Origin: an uncultured Pelagibacteraceae bacterium
Lineage (GTDB): Bacteria; Pseudomonadota; Alphaproteobacteria; Pelagibacterales; Pelagibacteraceae
DNA: 64,000 nt
Assembly (NCBI GenBank): GCA_902576375.1
Contig: CACGUZ010000003.1
Coordinates: 1-64,000, forward strand
Direction: 5' to 3'
Within the stretch, counting starts at the first letter, position 1, and each line of letters starts with the position of its first letter. The notes beneath the pieces are model-generated. The model did not search any database. It was not told where the DNA came from and was given only the letters and a program-made list of their open reading frames with translations. Below are positions 1-7,718 of the stretch, one piece after another. Position numbers and translations under genes: made by a program.

Positions 1-638
1 ACTATAGAGAAACAGCTCAACAGGCAGTTGAGTTAGTTAAAAAAGGTTTTAATCCTGTTCCTCATTTTCCTGCAAGGTCAATGCTGGATGAAAAACAACT
101 AAAAGATTATGTTTCTAGGTGTAAAGATGGTGGGGTTAAACAAGTTTTAGTAATTGGTGGCGGGAGAGAACCAATGGGAAAATTTGATAGCTCGTTTCAA
201 CTTTTAGAGACTGGTTATTTTGAGAAGATGACAATAGGAATTGCTGGACACCCAGAGGGGAGTCCTGATATATCCGACTCAGATTTAGAAAAAGCTATGA
301 TAGATAAAAAGCCTTATGCTGATTACATCGTAACCCAATGGTTATTAGATCCCCAGCCTATTATAGATTTTGTTTCTAAACAAAGTGTACCAGTGCATGT
401 GGGAATTACTGGGCCTCTAAAAATATCTAGCTTAATAAAATTTGCTAATATCGTTGGTGCAAAAAATTCTCTTAATTTTCTTAAATCTAATTTTAGTAAG
501 GCGTTAGATTTATTAAAACCTAAAGACCCTAATGATTTAATTGGGAAAGTTAAATCGCATACTGATTTCTTCCACATTTATACATTCGGCGGCTTGAAGG
601 AAACAAACAAGTGGTTGAAGGAGAATGGTTATGTCTAA
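1..638 (+). CDS. MetF-like methylenetetrahydrofolate reductase family protein (5'-truncated by window edge)
   Basis: The frame is open from the left edge (phase base 3) to the TAA ending at 638. It gives about 211 residues and the true start lies outside. The fragment reads Y-R-E-T-A-Q...HFPARSM, followed by GGVKQVLVIGGGRE and IGIAGHPEGSPD. This is the TIM-barrel pattern of 5,10-methylene-THF reductases, including the C-terminal barrel strands. Canonical MetF is about 290-300 residues, so roughly a third is missing here. The 3' end overlaps the next gene, a DmdA/GcvT-like protein, by 8 bp. That suggests translational coupling and a role in interconverting methyl-THF and methylene-THF made by that demethylase. 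Family assignment is fairly secure; direction of reaction and substrate coupling are inferred. Confidence 0.75.
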   Translation, partial: YRETAQQAVELVKKGFNPVPHFPARSMLDEKQLKDYVSRCKDGGVKQVLVIGGGREPMGKFDSSFQLLETGYFEKMTIGIAGHPEGSPDISDSDLEKAMIDKKPYADYIVTQWLLDPQPIIDFVSKQSVPVHVGITGPLKISSLIKFANIVGAKNSLNFLKSNFSKALDLLKPKDPNDLIGKVKSHTDFFHIYTFGGLKETNKWLKENGYV

Positions 639-1989
639 AGAATTTGACTATACTAAACTAAAGCATGTTACTTCTGTTGATCAGTCAGATCGAAAAGTAC
701 CATACAATTTAAGACAAAGTGGGCCTACAAAAGTTGAAATGTTAATTTCAACAAGAGTAAGAAAATCACCATATTGGCATTTATCAATGCAAGCAGGTTG
801 TTGGAGAGCAACTGTTTATAATCGAATTTATCATCCTAGGGGATATGTGAAACCTGAAGATGGTGGTGCAATGGTTGAGTATGATGCAATTGTAAATCAT
901 GTAACTATGTGGAATGTTGCTGTTGAAAGACAGATCCAAGTAAAGGGTCCTGATGCAGAAAAATTTGTTGATTACGTGATAACTCGAGATGCAACAAAAA
1001 TCTCTCCAATGCGAGCAAGATATGTAATTTTATGTAACGCTTACGGAGGAGTTTTAAATGATCCAATACTTTTAAGAATTGCAAAAGATGAATTTTGGTT
1101 TTCTTTATCAGACTCGGACATAGGAATGTATTTACAAGGCGTTAATGCAGACGGTAAATTTAATTGCACCATTGAAGAAATTGATGCATGTCCAGTTCAA
1201 ATTCAAGGGCCTAAATCAAAAGCGCTTATGAAAGATTTGCTAGGTGATCAGGTTGATTTAGAAAATATGCCTTTCTATGGTTTAGCTGAAGTTAAGGTTG
1301 CCGGAAGAAGTTGTGTTATCTCTCAATCAGGTTTTTCAGGTGAAGCTGGATATGAAATATATCTAAGGGACGCAACTTTATATGCTGATGAGATGTGGAA
1401 TGCTGTTCTTGAAGCTGGAAAAAAACACCAGCTAATGGTTATTGCCCCTGCACACCACAGAAGAATTCAAGCTGGGATTCTTTCTTGGGGTCAAGATATG
1501 GATCAACAACACAATCCTTTTCAATGTAATTTAGGTTATCAAGTTTCTTTATCAGGTAAAGGTGAATGGAAAAAAACTTCTGATTACGTAGGAAAACAAG
1601 CACTAGAGAAAATGAAAGCTGAAATCAAAGCTGGAAAAAAACCATATAAGCTACAATTAGTAGGTCTTGAGTTAGGAGGAAAACCAATTGATGATTATGC
1701 ACCAGATTTTTGGTTGATATCTAATGCAGATGGCGGTGATCCAGTCGGTTTTATAACATCACCGTGGTGGCATCCTGAAAAGAAAACTAATATTGCTATG
1801 GGATATGTTCCATTTGATGGAACATTGAATGCCAATGGTTTTCCAAAAGGAAAGGTTGGAAAGAAATTTAAAGTTCATTTACCAGAGAAATATTCAGATA
1901 AACCAGGAACACCTGTTGATGCTGTTATAGCTGATATTCCATTTAAGGAATCTTATAACGCTAACACAAGAGAAGTGGTATCAGGTTAA
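631..1989 (+). CDS. DmdA/GcvT-family tetrahydrofolate-dependent demethylase-like protein
   Basis: This 452-aa protein has the GcvT aminomethyltransferase fold: VKGPDAEKFVDYVITRD, QIQGPKSKALMKDLLGD, SGFSGEAGYEIY and a late GFITSPWWHP segment. GcvT, SoxA and Tdm carry an Asp-Asp pair after the glycine turn, as in the two other GcvT-domain proteins of this window. Here the sequence is YGGVLNDP (Asn144-Asp145), matching the MINDP seen in DMSP demethylase DmdA. It is about 80 residues longer than DmdA and the N-terminal 50 residues differ, so it is probably a paralogue with another methylated substrate. The ATG at 631 is chosen because GAAGGAG (617-623) is ideally spaced; the ATG at 625 is too close. 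It is coupled to the MetF-like gene upstream. Confidence 0.72.
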   Translation: MSKEFDYTKLKHVTSVDQSDRKVPYNLRQSGPTKVEMLISTRVRKSPYWHLSMQAGCWRATVYNRIYHPRGYVKPEDGGAMVEYDAIVNHVTMWNVAVERQIQVKGPDAEKFVDYVITRDATKISPMRARYVILCNAYGGVLNDPILLRIAKDEFWFSLSDSDIGMYLQGVNADGKFNCTIEEIDACPVQIQGPKSKALMKDLLGDQVDLENMPFYGLAEVKVAGRSCVISQSGFSGEAGYEIYLRDATLYADEMWNAVLEAGKKHQLMVIAPAHHRRIQAGILSWGQDMDQQHNPFQCNLGYQVSLSGKGEWKKTSDYVGKQALEKMKAEIKAGKKPYKLQLVGLELGGKPIDDYAPDFWLISNADGGDPVGFITSPWWHPEKKTNIAMGYVPFDGTLNANGFPKGKVGKKFKVHLPEKYSDKPGTPVDAVIADIPFKESYNANTREVVSG

Positions 1990-1998
1990 TTTTTTTTT

Positions 1999-2016
1999 GG
2001 GGAGCTTGCGCTCCCC
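1999..2016. other. Perfect GC-rich hairpin after the demethylase gene
   Basis: GGGGAGC (1999-2005), loop TTGC, GCTCCCC (2010-2016) forms a perfect 7-bp stem 10 bp after the stop codon at 1989. The T-run (1991-1998) lies before the stem on the plus strand and only TTAAAA follows. It is therefore not a textbook intrinsic terminator in either direction. It probably still marks the 3' end of the metF-like/dmdA-like transcript. Confidence 0.55.
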
Positions 2017-2028
2017 TTAAAATCATAA

Positions 2029-2133
2029 ATGACAAAGAGTTTCATTATTGCAGTTTGCATTATCATCGCTATTGCATTATTACTATTTCCGTTAATTGTA
2101 TCTTACAAAGAACAAAAAAATAAAAAAAAATAA
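2029..2133 (+). CDS. 34-aa single-span membrane miniprotein
   Basis: An ATG at 2029 opens a 35-codon frame that ends TAA at 2131-2133, immediately followed by the ATG of the next gene with no spacer. The peptide is M-T-K-S then a hydrophobic stretch (residues 5-25, FIIAVCIIIAIALLLFPLIV), then a lysine-rich tail. That layout fits one transmembrane helix with a cytoplasmic tail. No Shine-Dalgarno is obvious. The exact abutment with the Yip1-like gene suggests co-translation. Function unknown; it could be a chance frame, but composition and placement favour a gene. Confidence 0.5.
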   Translation: MTKSFIIAVCIIIAIALLLFPLIVSYKEQKNKKK

Positions 2134-2676
2134 ATGTTTGCTGAATTTTTAAATATAATTTTTAAATCCATAAAATTAGATAAAACACTTTATAGTGATA
2201 ATAAAAATTTTGGTGAAGCTGCGATATATTTTGCGGGTTTAATAATGATATTAGATGGTGTAGCTGGAGCTGTGGCTGCAAATACTGTGGTAAAAACAGC
2301 TATAGGTATGTCTGGTCTTACGGCAATTTTAACATGGTTCATTTGGGCAATTTTTATTTATGTGATTGGTGTAAAATTATTTCCAGATAAACAAACAAAA
2401 ATACCTTTTAAAAAAGTTCTGGTAGCGGTTGGTTTTGCTCATTCGCCAGGTTTACTAAGATTTTTTGCATTAACCCCCGAATTAATGATACCAATCATTT
2501 TTCTTACTCAATTCTGGATTTTTGCAAGTTTAATTATTTCAACAAAACAAATTTTAAATTTAAAATCTAATTTTAAAGCGTTTGGCATAATATTTTTATC
2601 ATTTTTAATTATTGCTTTTTTATCAATATCTTTTGTTATGAGTAGAATGAATGCTTTACCAATAAATAGTATCTAA
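2134..2676 (+). CDS. Yip1-like multi-pass inner-membrane protein
   Basis: This 180-aa protein has about five hydrophobic segments (roughly residues 28-50, 56-80, 90-112, 118-138, 150-170). The middle motif VAVGFAHSPGLLRFF resembles the A/G-Y/F-A-x-x-P pattern of bacterial Yip1-domain proteins (PF04893), whose function is unknown. It directly follows the 34-aa miniprotein gene. Its stop overlaps by 4 bp the end of a convergent small gene on the minus strand. The family call rests on topology plus this short motif, so it is tentative. Confidence 0.55.
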   Translation: MFAEFLNIIFKSIKLDKTLYSDNKNFGEAAIYFAGLIMILDGVAGAVAANTVVKTAIGMSGLTAILTWFIWAIFIYVIGVKLFPDKQTKIPFKKVLVAVGFAHSPGLLRFFALTPELMIPIIFLTQFWIFASLIISTKQILNLKSNFKAFGIIFLSFLIIAFLSISFVMSRMNALPINSI

Positions 2677-2843
2677 ATTGGAAAGATTGTTTTTGAAACC
2701 CTGCATGATTTACAAATTTTAAATCCAGTCAAAATTAAATTTTGGGTAACACTTTCATCAGTTTTTTTACATTCATCACAGATATCATTTAATTCATCAG
2801 CTTTTTTATTATGCTGATTTTTTATATTATCATCTTCAATCAT
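2673..2843 (-). CDS. 56-aa CxxC...CxxC zinc-ribbon miniprotein, last gene of the DUF3726 cluster
   Basis: On the minus strand an ATG at 2843-2841 lies inside the end of the DUF3726 gene (8-bp overlap, ATGATTGA) and reads to TAG at 2675-2673. The 56 residues contain ICDEC at 21-25 and ICKSC at 43-47, a four-cysteine metal-binding arrangement with an 18-residue spacer. The first 20 residues are polar and acidic. The overlapping start, in frame order with three tightly packed upstream genes, argues for translational coupling. The two paired-cysteine motifs make a random frame unlikely. Function unknown; it could be a small zinc-ribbon or rubredoxin-like metal protein. Confidence 0.65.
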   Translation of the reverse strand: MIEDDNIKNQHNKKADELNDICDECKKTDESVTQNLILTGFKICKSCRVSKTIFPI

Positions 2844-3447
2844 TATCAGTTAAACCCGCCCCTGCAGCACCTTTTTTTAAACTTTCTGTTTCCTCAACAA
2901 AAGTTTTTTCTGATAATTGATATAAACTTTTCCAATCTTGCTCATTAAAGTTGTCATTATTTTCTAAAATTTTTACCTCTACGTTGTTTGCAATATTTGG
3001 ACAATTTTTATTTAACAAGTTTGTGGAAATATTAACATTCATATTTAATAGAAATTCATTTTTTTCAAACTTAAAAAAAATTTTTTTACCGATAACCTCT
3101 GAGCTTCTACTAACAAAGGGTAAAAAAAGTAATGGGTATGCAATTTTAGAAAAATTAATAGTTTTTATTTTTTCAATTTTTTCAATTTGATCTAAAAAAC
3201 TTACACCTAAAATAATTGGGCAGTAAGAAAATTCAGCACATTCATTATTTTGATTAATTAAATTAAGATTCTCAAACTTTTTTTCTTTTTTTTCATTTAA
3301 ATATTGATTTAAATTTTTAATTCCCTCAAAGTTAAACATTTCTAGTAATCTTACACTTTTTCCAACTTCTTCGCTTATTCCCCAAGAATAGCCCAATGCT
3401 CTACTCGCACGTTTAGAGGTTGTTTCAATTTCACTCAAAGATTTCAT
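2836..3447 (-). CDS. DUF3726 family protein
   Basis: The 203-aa product begins MKSLSEIETTSKRASRALGYSWGISEEVGKSVRLLE. This matches the N-terminal signature of DUF3726 (an E-I-E-x-x-x-x-R-A-x-R-x-x-G-x-x-W-G-x-x-E-E-x-G pattern) as I recall it. No signal peptide or membrane span is visible. Near the C-terminus is a K-K-G-A-A-G-A-G-L-T-D-N-D tail. It starts 9 bp after the 550-aa protein and overlaps the zinc-ribbon gene by 8 bp, so all are probably one transcript. The family has no assigned biochemical function. Confidence 0.65.
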   Translation of the reverse strand: MKSLSEIETTSKRASRALGYSWGISEEVGKSVRLLEMFNFEGIKNLNQYLNEKKEKKFENLNLINQNNECAEFSYCPIILGVSFLDQIEKIEKIKTINFSKIAYPLLFLPFVSRSSEVIGKKIFFKFEKNEFLLNMNVNISTNLLNKNCPNIANNVEVKILENNDNFNEQDWKSLYQLSEKTFVEETESLKKGAAGAGLTDND

Positions 3448-3456
3448 AAAATTTAA

Positions 3457-5109
3457 TCAACGATAGACCCAATGCTGATTATAATCTTTTAATTCATGTG
3501 GAAGTGGTGCTCCTTGAAACATGCAAATTCTTAACCACTTATCTGATCTAGGATCAAATTTGAGTGCACCAAAAAAAGATAATTTTAATCGAAGCATATC
3601 GATTGGAACAACGTTTTCACTAATTGTATTATCTTGAATTTCAGCATAAGGAAATTTTTCAATGATAAATGCGCGTCTTACAACATGTCTTAAATCTGCA
3701 TTATTTATTAAAAATCTATCAATAGTTAAATCATCTTGACATGAAATTAACTGATCATTGAGTTTTTTAATATCTCTAGCAATTGCAAGAGGTTGTTCTA
3801 ATTCTGCACCTCCTTCCTCAAAACGATCTGCATACCTAGGCTCTTCTTTATTTTTAGAAATAAACCAAAAATTTCTTAAATTTGATTTATCTTTAAAATC
3901 CATTTTTAGAATATCTGGATATCTTTGCTTTAAAATATTTTTAAGATCTAAAACTGTTCGTTCTGTGGGAATTCTAAAATACTTTTCCTCATCTGAACTC
4001 ATTTTTTTTATTAATGGCTGAACAATTTTATCAAAAGGTTCCATCATCATAGACACGATATACTCAATAGTTTCTTCACAAGTTTCTTTCTCTAACCATA
4101 AATATATTTGATTGAAAGGATATGGAGTTGAAAAATCTAATTGATCTTCGATAAATTCTAAAAATTTTTTTACATTAAAAAGTAGTGAATTTATTTTTTT
4201 TATTTGAAATTCACTTTCAGAATTCCAGCTAGTAATATTTTTTAAGGAATCTTTGACACATTTTTTGAATAAATCTGCATCTTTTGAATTAACATTTTTA
4301 ATTTCTCTAATTTCTTTTAATGCGATTTCTCTTGATAAAATCCAATTATTTAACAGGGTAGGATGATTTACAATAAAAGGTGCCATTCCTAGTCCAGTTG
4401 AATTTCCAATGCCAAGGTTTCTACAAATTTTTTTGTCTAAATTAACTGCTTTCTCTGGATTTTTATGTTTTGCAACATGATTAACTTGGTCAAAAGTGAA
4501 TTGCCTTACTAAATAGACTAACATCATCTCTAATCTAAAAGGTCCATTAATTTCCGCCCTATTTTTGATTCTAAATCGATCTGCTAAACCAAACTTTCCA
4601 GAACCATAAACAGCAGTAGTTCTATATAAGTATCCAACTTTTTCTAATAAATCTAAATCTGGCTGATTACCTTCGCTTAATTTTTCAACTACGTGATTAA
4701 AAACTCTAACCGATTTATTTGCTCTAGATAAAGTTAATTCTTTATATGAAAGTCTACCAACCTCTTGTCTTGGAACTTCATTCTTCAATCTTTCAATATC
4801 TTTTTTTGAGGGAACCCCATCATGCAAAGTAAAAGCAGCGTCCCATTTTGTTGCAATAACTCTATCTGATCTATCATTATCATCTATCTTGTTAGCAAAA
4901 CAAACTAATGAGTAAACTCTTTTATCTTTTTTGAAAGAATATATCGCTACGCCATATCCACCAGGATCTAAGTTGAATAAATCTCTATTGTATTCCCAAT
5001 CTTTAAATTCATCTAAAAAACTTCTTAGAAATGATAATTTAGATTGATGAAAAGATCCTAGTCTAGACAATTTCATTATTATATTTGGATCTCTTAATTC
5101 GACTTTCAT
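3457..5109 (-). CDS. Unrecognised 550-aa soluble protein in the M19/DUF3726 cluster
   Basis: I do not recognise this family. It is a soluble protein with many charged residues and no signal peptide. Notable conserved-looking stretches are LDPGGYGVAIYSFKKD (about 48-63), KWDAAFTLHDGVPS (88-101), YRTTAVYGSGKFGLADR (162-178), GNSTGLGMAPFIVNHP (236-251) and FRIPTERTVLDLKNI (about 377-391). The G-N-S-T-G-L-G-M-A-P-F turn looks like a ligand-binding loop. The gene starts 3 bp after the dipeptidase stop and is followed after 9 bp by DUF3726, so it is the second gene of an operon. Reading-frame integrity over 1.65 kb and ordinary codon use support a real gene. Confidence 0.75.
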   Translation of the reverse strand: MKVELRDPNIIMKLSRLGSFHQSKLSFLRSFLDEFKDWEYNRDLFNLDPGGYGVAIYSFKKDKRVYSLVCFANKIDDNDRSDRVIATKWDAAFTLHDGVPSKKDIERLKNEVPRQEVGRLSYKELTLSRANKSVRVFNHVVEKLSEGNQPDLDLLEKVGYLYRTTAVYGSGKFGLADRFRIKNRAEINGPFRLEMMLVYLVRQFTFDQVNHVAKHKNPEKAVNLDKKICRNLGIGNSTGLGMAPFIVNHPTLLNNWILSREIALKEIREIKNVNSKDADLFKKCVKDSLKNITSWNSESEFQIKKINSLLFNVKKFLEFIEDQLDFSTPYPFNQIYLWLEKETCEETIEYIVSMMMEPFDKIVQPLIKKMSSDEEKYFRIPTERTVLDLKNILKQRYPDILKMDFKDKSNLRNFWFISKNKEEPRYADRFEEGGAELEQPLAIARDIKKLNDQLISCQDDLTIDRFLINNADLRHVVRRAFIIEKFPYAEIQDNTISENVVPIDMLRLKLSFFGALKFDPRSDKWLRICMFQGAPLPHELKDYNQHWVYR

Positions 5110-5112
5110 ACT

Positions 5113-6078
5113 CTAAATATTTCTATAAAAATTATACCAATTGTTACCTAATATCCCATTAGTTTCTTCCTCAGAAAATCCAACTTTTCTTAATCCCTTC
5201 TCTATATTAAAAAAACCTCTAGCATCCTCAAACCAACTTGGTTGTTTAGGGAAACCGGGTTTGTTCTTAGAGCCTTCTCCATAATTTTTATTTTTAGACC
5301 AGGTACCGTTCCTCATCCATTCTACAATTTCATCAGGCTGATTCAAACATAAGTCAGATCCAATACCAATATTTTTGATATTCATTATATCTGAGGTTCT
5401 CGCAATCATTTCACAAAAGCTATCTAAAGTACAATTAGTATTATTCTTTAAATGATGAGGATATAAAGAAAAACCCAAAATTCCTCCACTATCACTTAAA
5501 ACTTTTAATAACTCGTTAGATTTATTTCTTTTAGCAGCATGCCAAAAGCTTGGGTTAGCATGTGTGATTGCAATTGGTTTCTCACTTATTTCAATTGCAT
5601 CTAATGTGCTTTTTTCAGCAGAATGGGACATATCTATAACTATTCCAACTCTGTTCATTTCTTTAATGACTTCACGTCCAAAATTAGTTACTCCACTATC
5701 AATTTTTTCATAACAGCCAGTTGCTAGAAGAGATTGGTTATTATAAGTTAATTGCATAAAACGACATCCAAGTTGATGTACTTTTTCTACTAAAGATATG
5801 TCATCCTCAATTGGTGAGCAGTTTTGGAATCCAAAAAAAATTGCAGTTTTTTTTTCCAATTTAGCTTTTTCAATGTCTTTAAAATTTGTACCTTGAAAAA
5901 TTAAATCTGAATTTTTCTCAAAAAGTTTTTGCCACTTTTTAATTTCATTTAAAAATTCATTATAATCCTCATGATAAACAATTGTTACATGAACAGCATC
6001 TAGCTCAGCTTGTCTATTAATTTCAAAAACTTCTCTTGTCCAATTACAATACTGCAAATTATCAATTTTATATTTCAT
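5113..6078 (-). CDS. Membrane dipeptidase-family (M19) metallohydrolase
   Basis: The 321-aa product has the TIM-barrel layout of renal dipeptidases (PF01244). Visible motifs are LGCRFMQLTYNNQSLLATGC, VGIVIDMSHSAEKSTLDAI, KPIAITHANPSFWHAAKRNKS, IGIGSDLC and the closing GILGNNWYNFY. The histidines in SHS and THANP and the aspartate in GSD fit the M19 metal and active-site pattern. The ATG at 6078 is preferred over a TTG at 6105. The usual H-x-D-x-P near the N-terminus is replaced (LDAVHVTIVYH), so metal binding may differ. M19 homologues sit in dimethylglycine-catabolism loci of Pseudomonas, so the true substrate need not be a dipeptide. Head of the four-gene minus-strand cluster. Confidence 0.78.
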   Translation of the reverse strand: MKYKIDNLQYCNWTREVFEINRQAELDAVHVTIVYHEDYNEFLNEIKKWQKLFEKNSDLIFQGTNFKDIEKAKLEKKTAIFFGFQNCSPIEDDISLVEKVHQLGCRFMQLTYNNQSLLATGCYEKIDSGVTNFGREVIKEMNRVGIVIDMSHSAEKSTLDAIEISEKPIAITHANPSFWHAAKRNKSNELLKVLSDSGGILGFSLYPHHLKNNTNCTLDSFCEMIARTSDIMNIKNIGIGSDLCLNQPDEIVEWMRNGTWSKNKNYGEGSKNKPGFPKQPSWFEDARGFFNIEKGLRKVGFSEEETNGILGNNWYNFYRNI

Positions 6079-6111
6079 GAGTTTAATTTTATTAAACCAT
6101 ATCAATATGTA

Positions 6112-6167
6112 TTTGAAATTCTATTAATTTATTGAAATTTCAACAATTTTTTGAAATAAAGTTTCAA
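6112..6167. promoter_or_regulatory. Tandem TTGAAA/TTTCAA palindromes in the divergent dipeptidase-purE spacer
   Basis: TTGAAATTTCAA (6132-6143) is a perfect 12-bp palindrome. TTGAAA (6151-6156) and TTTCAA (6162-6167) form a second inverted repeat with a 5-bp spacer. A further TTTGAAATT lies at 6112-6120. Spacing of about 20 bp between centres places the sites on one DNA face. They sit between the divergent dipeptidase and purE starts, and probably form an operator for a dimeric helix-turn-helix regulator. Confidence 0.5.
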
Positions 6168-6178
6168 TAAATATATTC

Positions 6179-6667
6179 ATGAATAAAAAAAATCTGAAAG
6201 TTTCAATAGTGATGGGTAGTCAATCTGACTTTAAAACAATGAAATTAGCAAAACAAATTTTAAAAAAACTTAAGGTTCCCATGGAAACAAAGATTATTTC
6301 TGCACACAGAACTCCAATGAGAATGTATAAGTACGCATCTGATGCAGAAAAAAATAATATTGGAGTAATTATTGCAGGTGCAGGAGGCTCAGCACATTTG
6401 CCTGGAATGATAGCAGCACTTACTCAAATACCTGTATTAGGTGTTCCAATTGAGAGTAAAAAACTCAAAGGCTTAGACAGCCTGTTATCTATTGCTCAAA
6501 TGCCAAAAGGAATTCCTGTGGGGACTTTAGCGATAGGAGAAGATGGAGCAATTAATGCAGCTATACTTGCTGCTTCAATTATTTCTAATAGTAATCCTAG
6601 CGTTAAATCTAAACTTAGAAGTTGGAGATTTTCTCAAACAAAATCAGTTAAAAAAAATCCAAAATAA
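6179..6667 (+). CDS. purE: N5-carboxyaminoimidazole ribonucleotide mutase PurE
   Basis: The 162-aa product carries the class I PurE signatures: VMGSQSDFKTMK at the start (about residues 11-22), SAHRTPMRMY, IIAGAGGSAHLPGMIAALTQIPVLGVPI and SIAQMPKGIPVGTLAIG. PurE moves the carboxyl group of N5-CAIR to C4, giving CAIR in de novo purine synthesis, and acts as an octamer in the cytoplasm. Length matches the family. The purK gene follows after 4 bp, the usual partner order. No clear Shine-Dalgarno precedes the ATG; the upstream DNA carries the tandem palindromes noted separately. Confidence 0.95.
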   Translation: MNKKNLKVSIVMGSQSDFKTMKLAKQILKKLKVPMETKIISAHRTPMRMYKYASDAEKNNIGVIIAGAGGSAHLPGMIAALTQIPVLGVPIESKKLKGLDSLLSIAQMPKGIPVGTLAIGEDGAINAAILAASIISNSNPSVKSKLRSWRFSQTKSVKKNPK

Positions 6668-6671
6668 TTCA

Positions 6672-7718
6672 ATGTCTGAAATTAGATTAGGAATTCTTGG
6701 TGGTGGTCAATTAGGTAGCATGTTGTCAGTTGCGGCAAAAAAATTAAATATCAAAACTTTGATTTACTCAGATGATCAAGATGCACCTGCACAAAATTTC
6801 TGTGATGAATTCATGTTTGGTGATTACAAAGATAAAAATAAAATTAACGATTTTACAAATAAGGTAAGTATAGTTACTTATGAATTTGAAAATATTCCTT
6901 ATGAAACTTTAAATGAAATAAATAAATTCAAAACAGTAAATCCAAAGCCATCAATAAATAGATTAATACAACATCGTTTAGCTGAAAAAGATTTTGTGAA
7001 TAAATTAAATATCAGAACTACAAGATATGTAAGTATAGAAAAAAAATCAGATCTAGAGACCCTTGGTGATTTTTTGCCAGGAATTTTAAAAACAGCAACT
7101 ATGGGTTATGATGGAAAAGGTCAATATCCTATTAAATCACCAAATGAGTTAAATGGATTAAATATAGATTTTTCAAAAGAATATATTCTTGAAAAACTAG
7201 TTAAATTAAAAAAAGAAATCTCGGTTATAATTACAAGATTTGGTAATAACAGATACGAAATTTATGAGGCAATCGAAAATATTCATGAAAACCAAATTTT
7301 AAAGAAATCTAAAATCCCTGCTGATATTAGCAATAAACTTGTTGATCAATCTAGAGAGTGGAGCAAGCAAATTTCCGAGGAATTAAAATACATTGGTACA
7401 CTTTGTGTAGAATTTTTTATTGATAGAAATGATAATCTATATGTGAATGAAATTGCACCCAGAGTTCATAATTCTGGGCATTTAACTATTAATGCTTTCA
7501 ATATTAGTCAGTTTGAAAATCATATAAGAGCAGTTTGTTCTTTAGAGCAAATCCCCTTAAAGAAATTACATAATGCAGAGATGATAAATCTTATAGGTAA
7601 TCAAATTACCCCATATAGACAAAATATAAATTTAAACGATAATGAATTTTTTTTCGATTACCAAAAAAAAGAAATAAAAGATAAAAGAAAAATGGGTCAT
7701 TTAACAAAAATTTTATAA
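6672..7718 (+). CDS. purK: N5-carboxyaminoimidazole ribonucleotide synthase PurK
   Basis: This 348-aa ATP-grasp enzyme starts RLGILGGGQLGSMLSVAAKKL, the PurK nucleotide-binding start. It continues with YEFENIPYETL, ILKTATMGYDGKGQ, YILEKLV and NEIAPRVHNSGHLTINAF, which holds the metal and phosphate contacts. It carboxylates AIR with bicarbonate and ATP. The ATG at 6672 is chosen because it starts this core motif; an in-frame ATG at 6543 would add 43 non-homologous residues overlapping purE. Its TAA overlaps the next ATG by one base (TAATG). Confidence 0.94.
   Translation: MSEIRLGILGGGQLGSMLSVAAKKLNIKTLIYSDDQDAPAQNFCDEFMFGDYKDKNKINDFTNKVSIVTYEFENIPYETLNEINKFKTVNPKPSINRLIQHRLAEKDFVNKLNIRTTRYVSIEKKSDLETLGDFLPGILKTATMGYDGKGQYPIKSPNELNGLNIDFSKEYILEKLVKLKKEISVIITRFGNNRYEIYEAIENIHENQILKKSKIPADISNKLVDQSREWSKQISEELKYIGTLCVEFFIDRNDNLYVNEIAPRVHNSGHLTINAFNISQFENHIRAVCSLEQIPLKKLHNAEMINLIGNQITPYRQNINLNDNEFFFDYQKKEIKDKRKMGHLTKIL

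Noticed and set aside
631-1989. Direct call as DMSP demethylase dmdA
   Set aside because: The Asn-Asp site matches DmdA, but the protein is about 80 residues longer and the N-terminal and several core segments differ from the Pelagibacter DmdA I remember, so only a family-level call is justified.
6543-6671. N-terminal extension of PurK to an ATG at 6543
   Set aside because: The added 43 residues come from purE read in another frame and precede the canonical PurK start motif RLGILGGGQLG.
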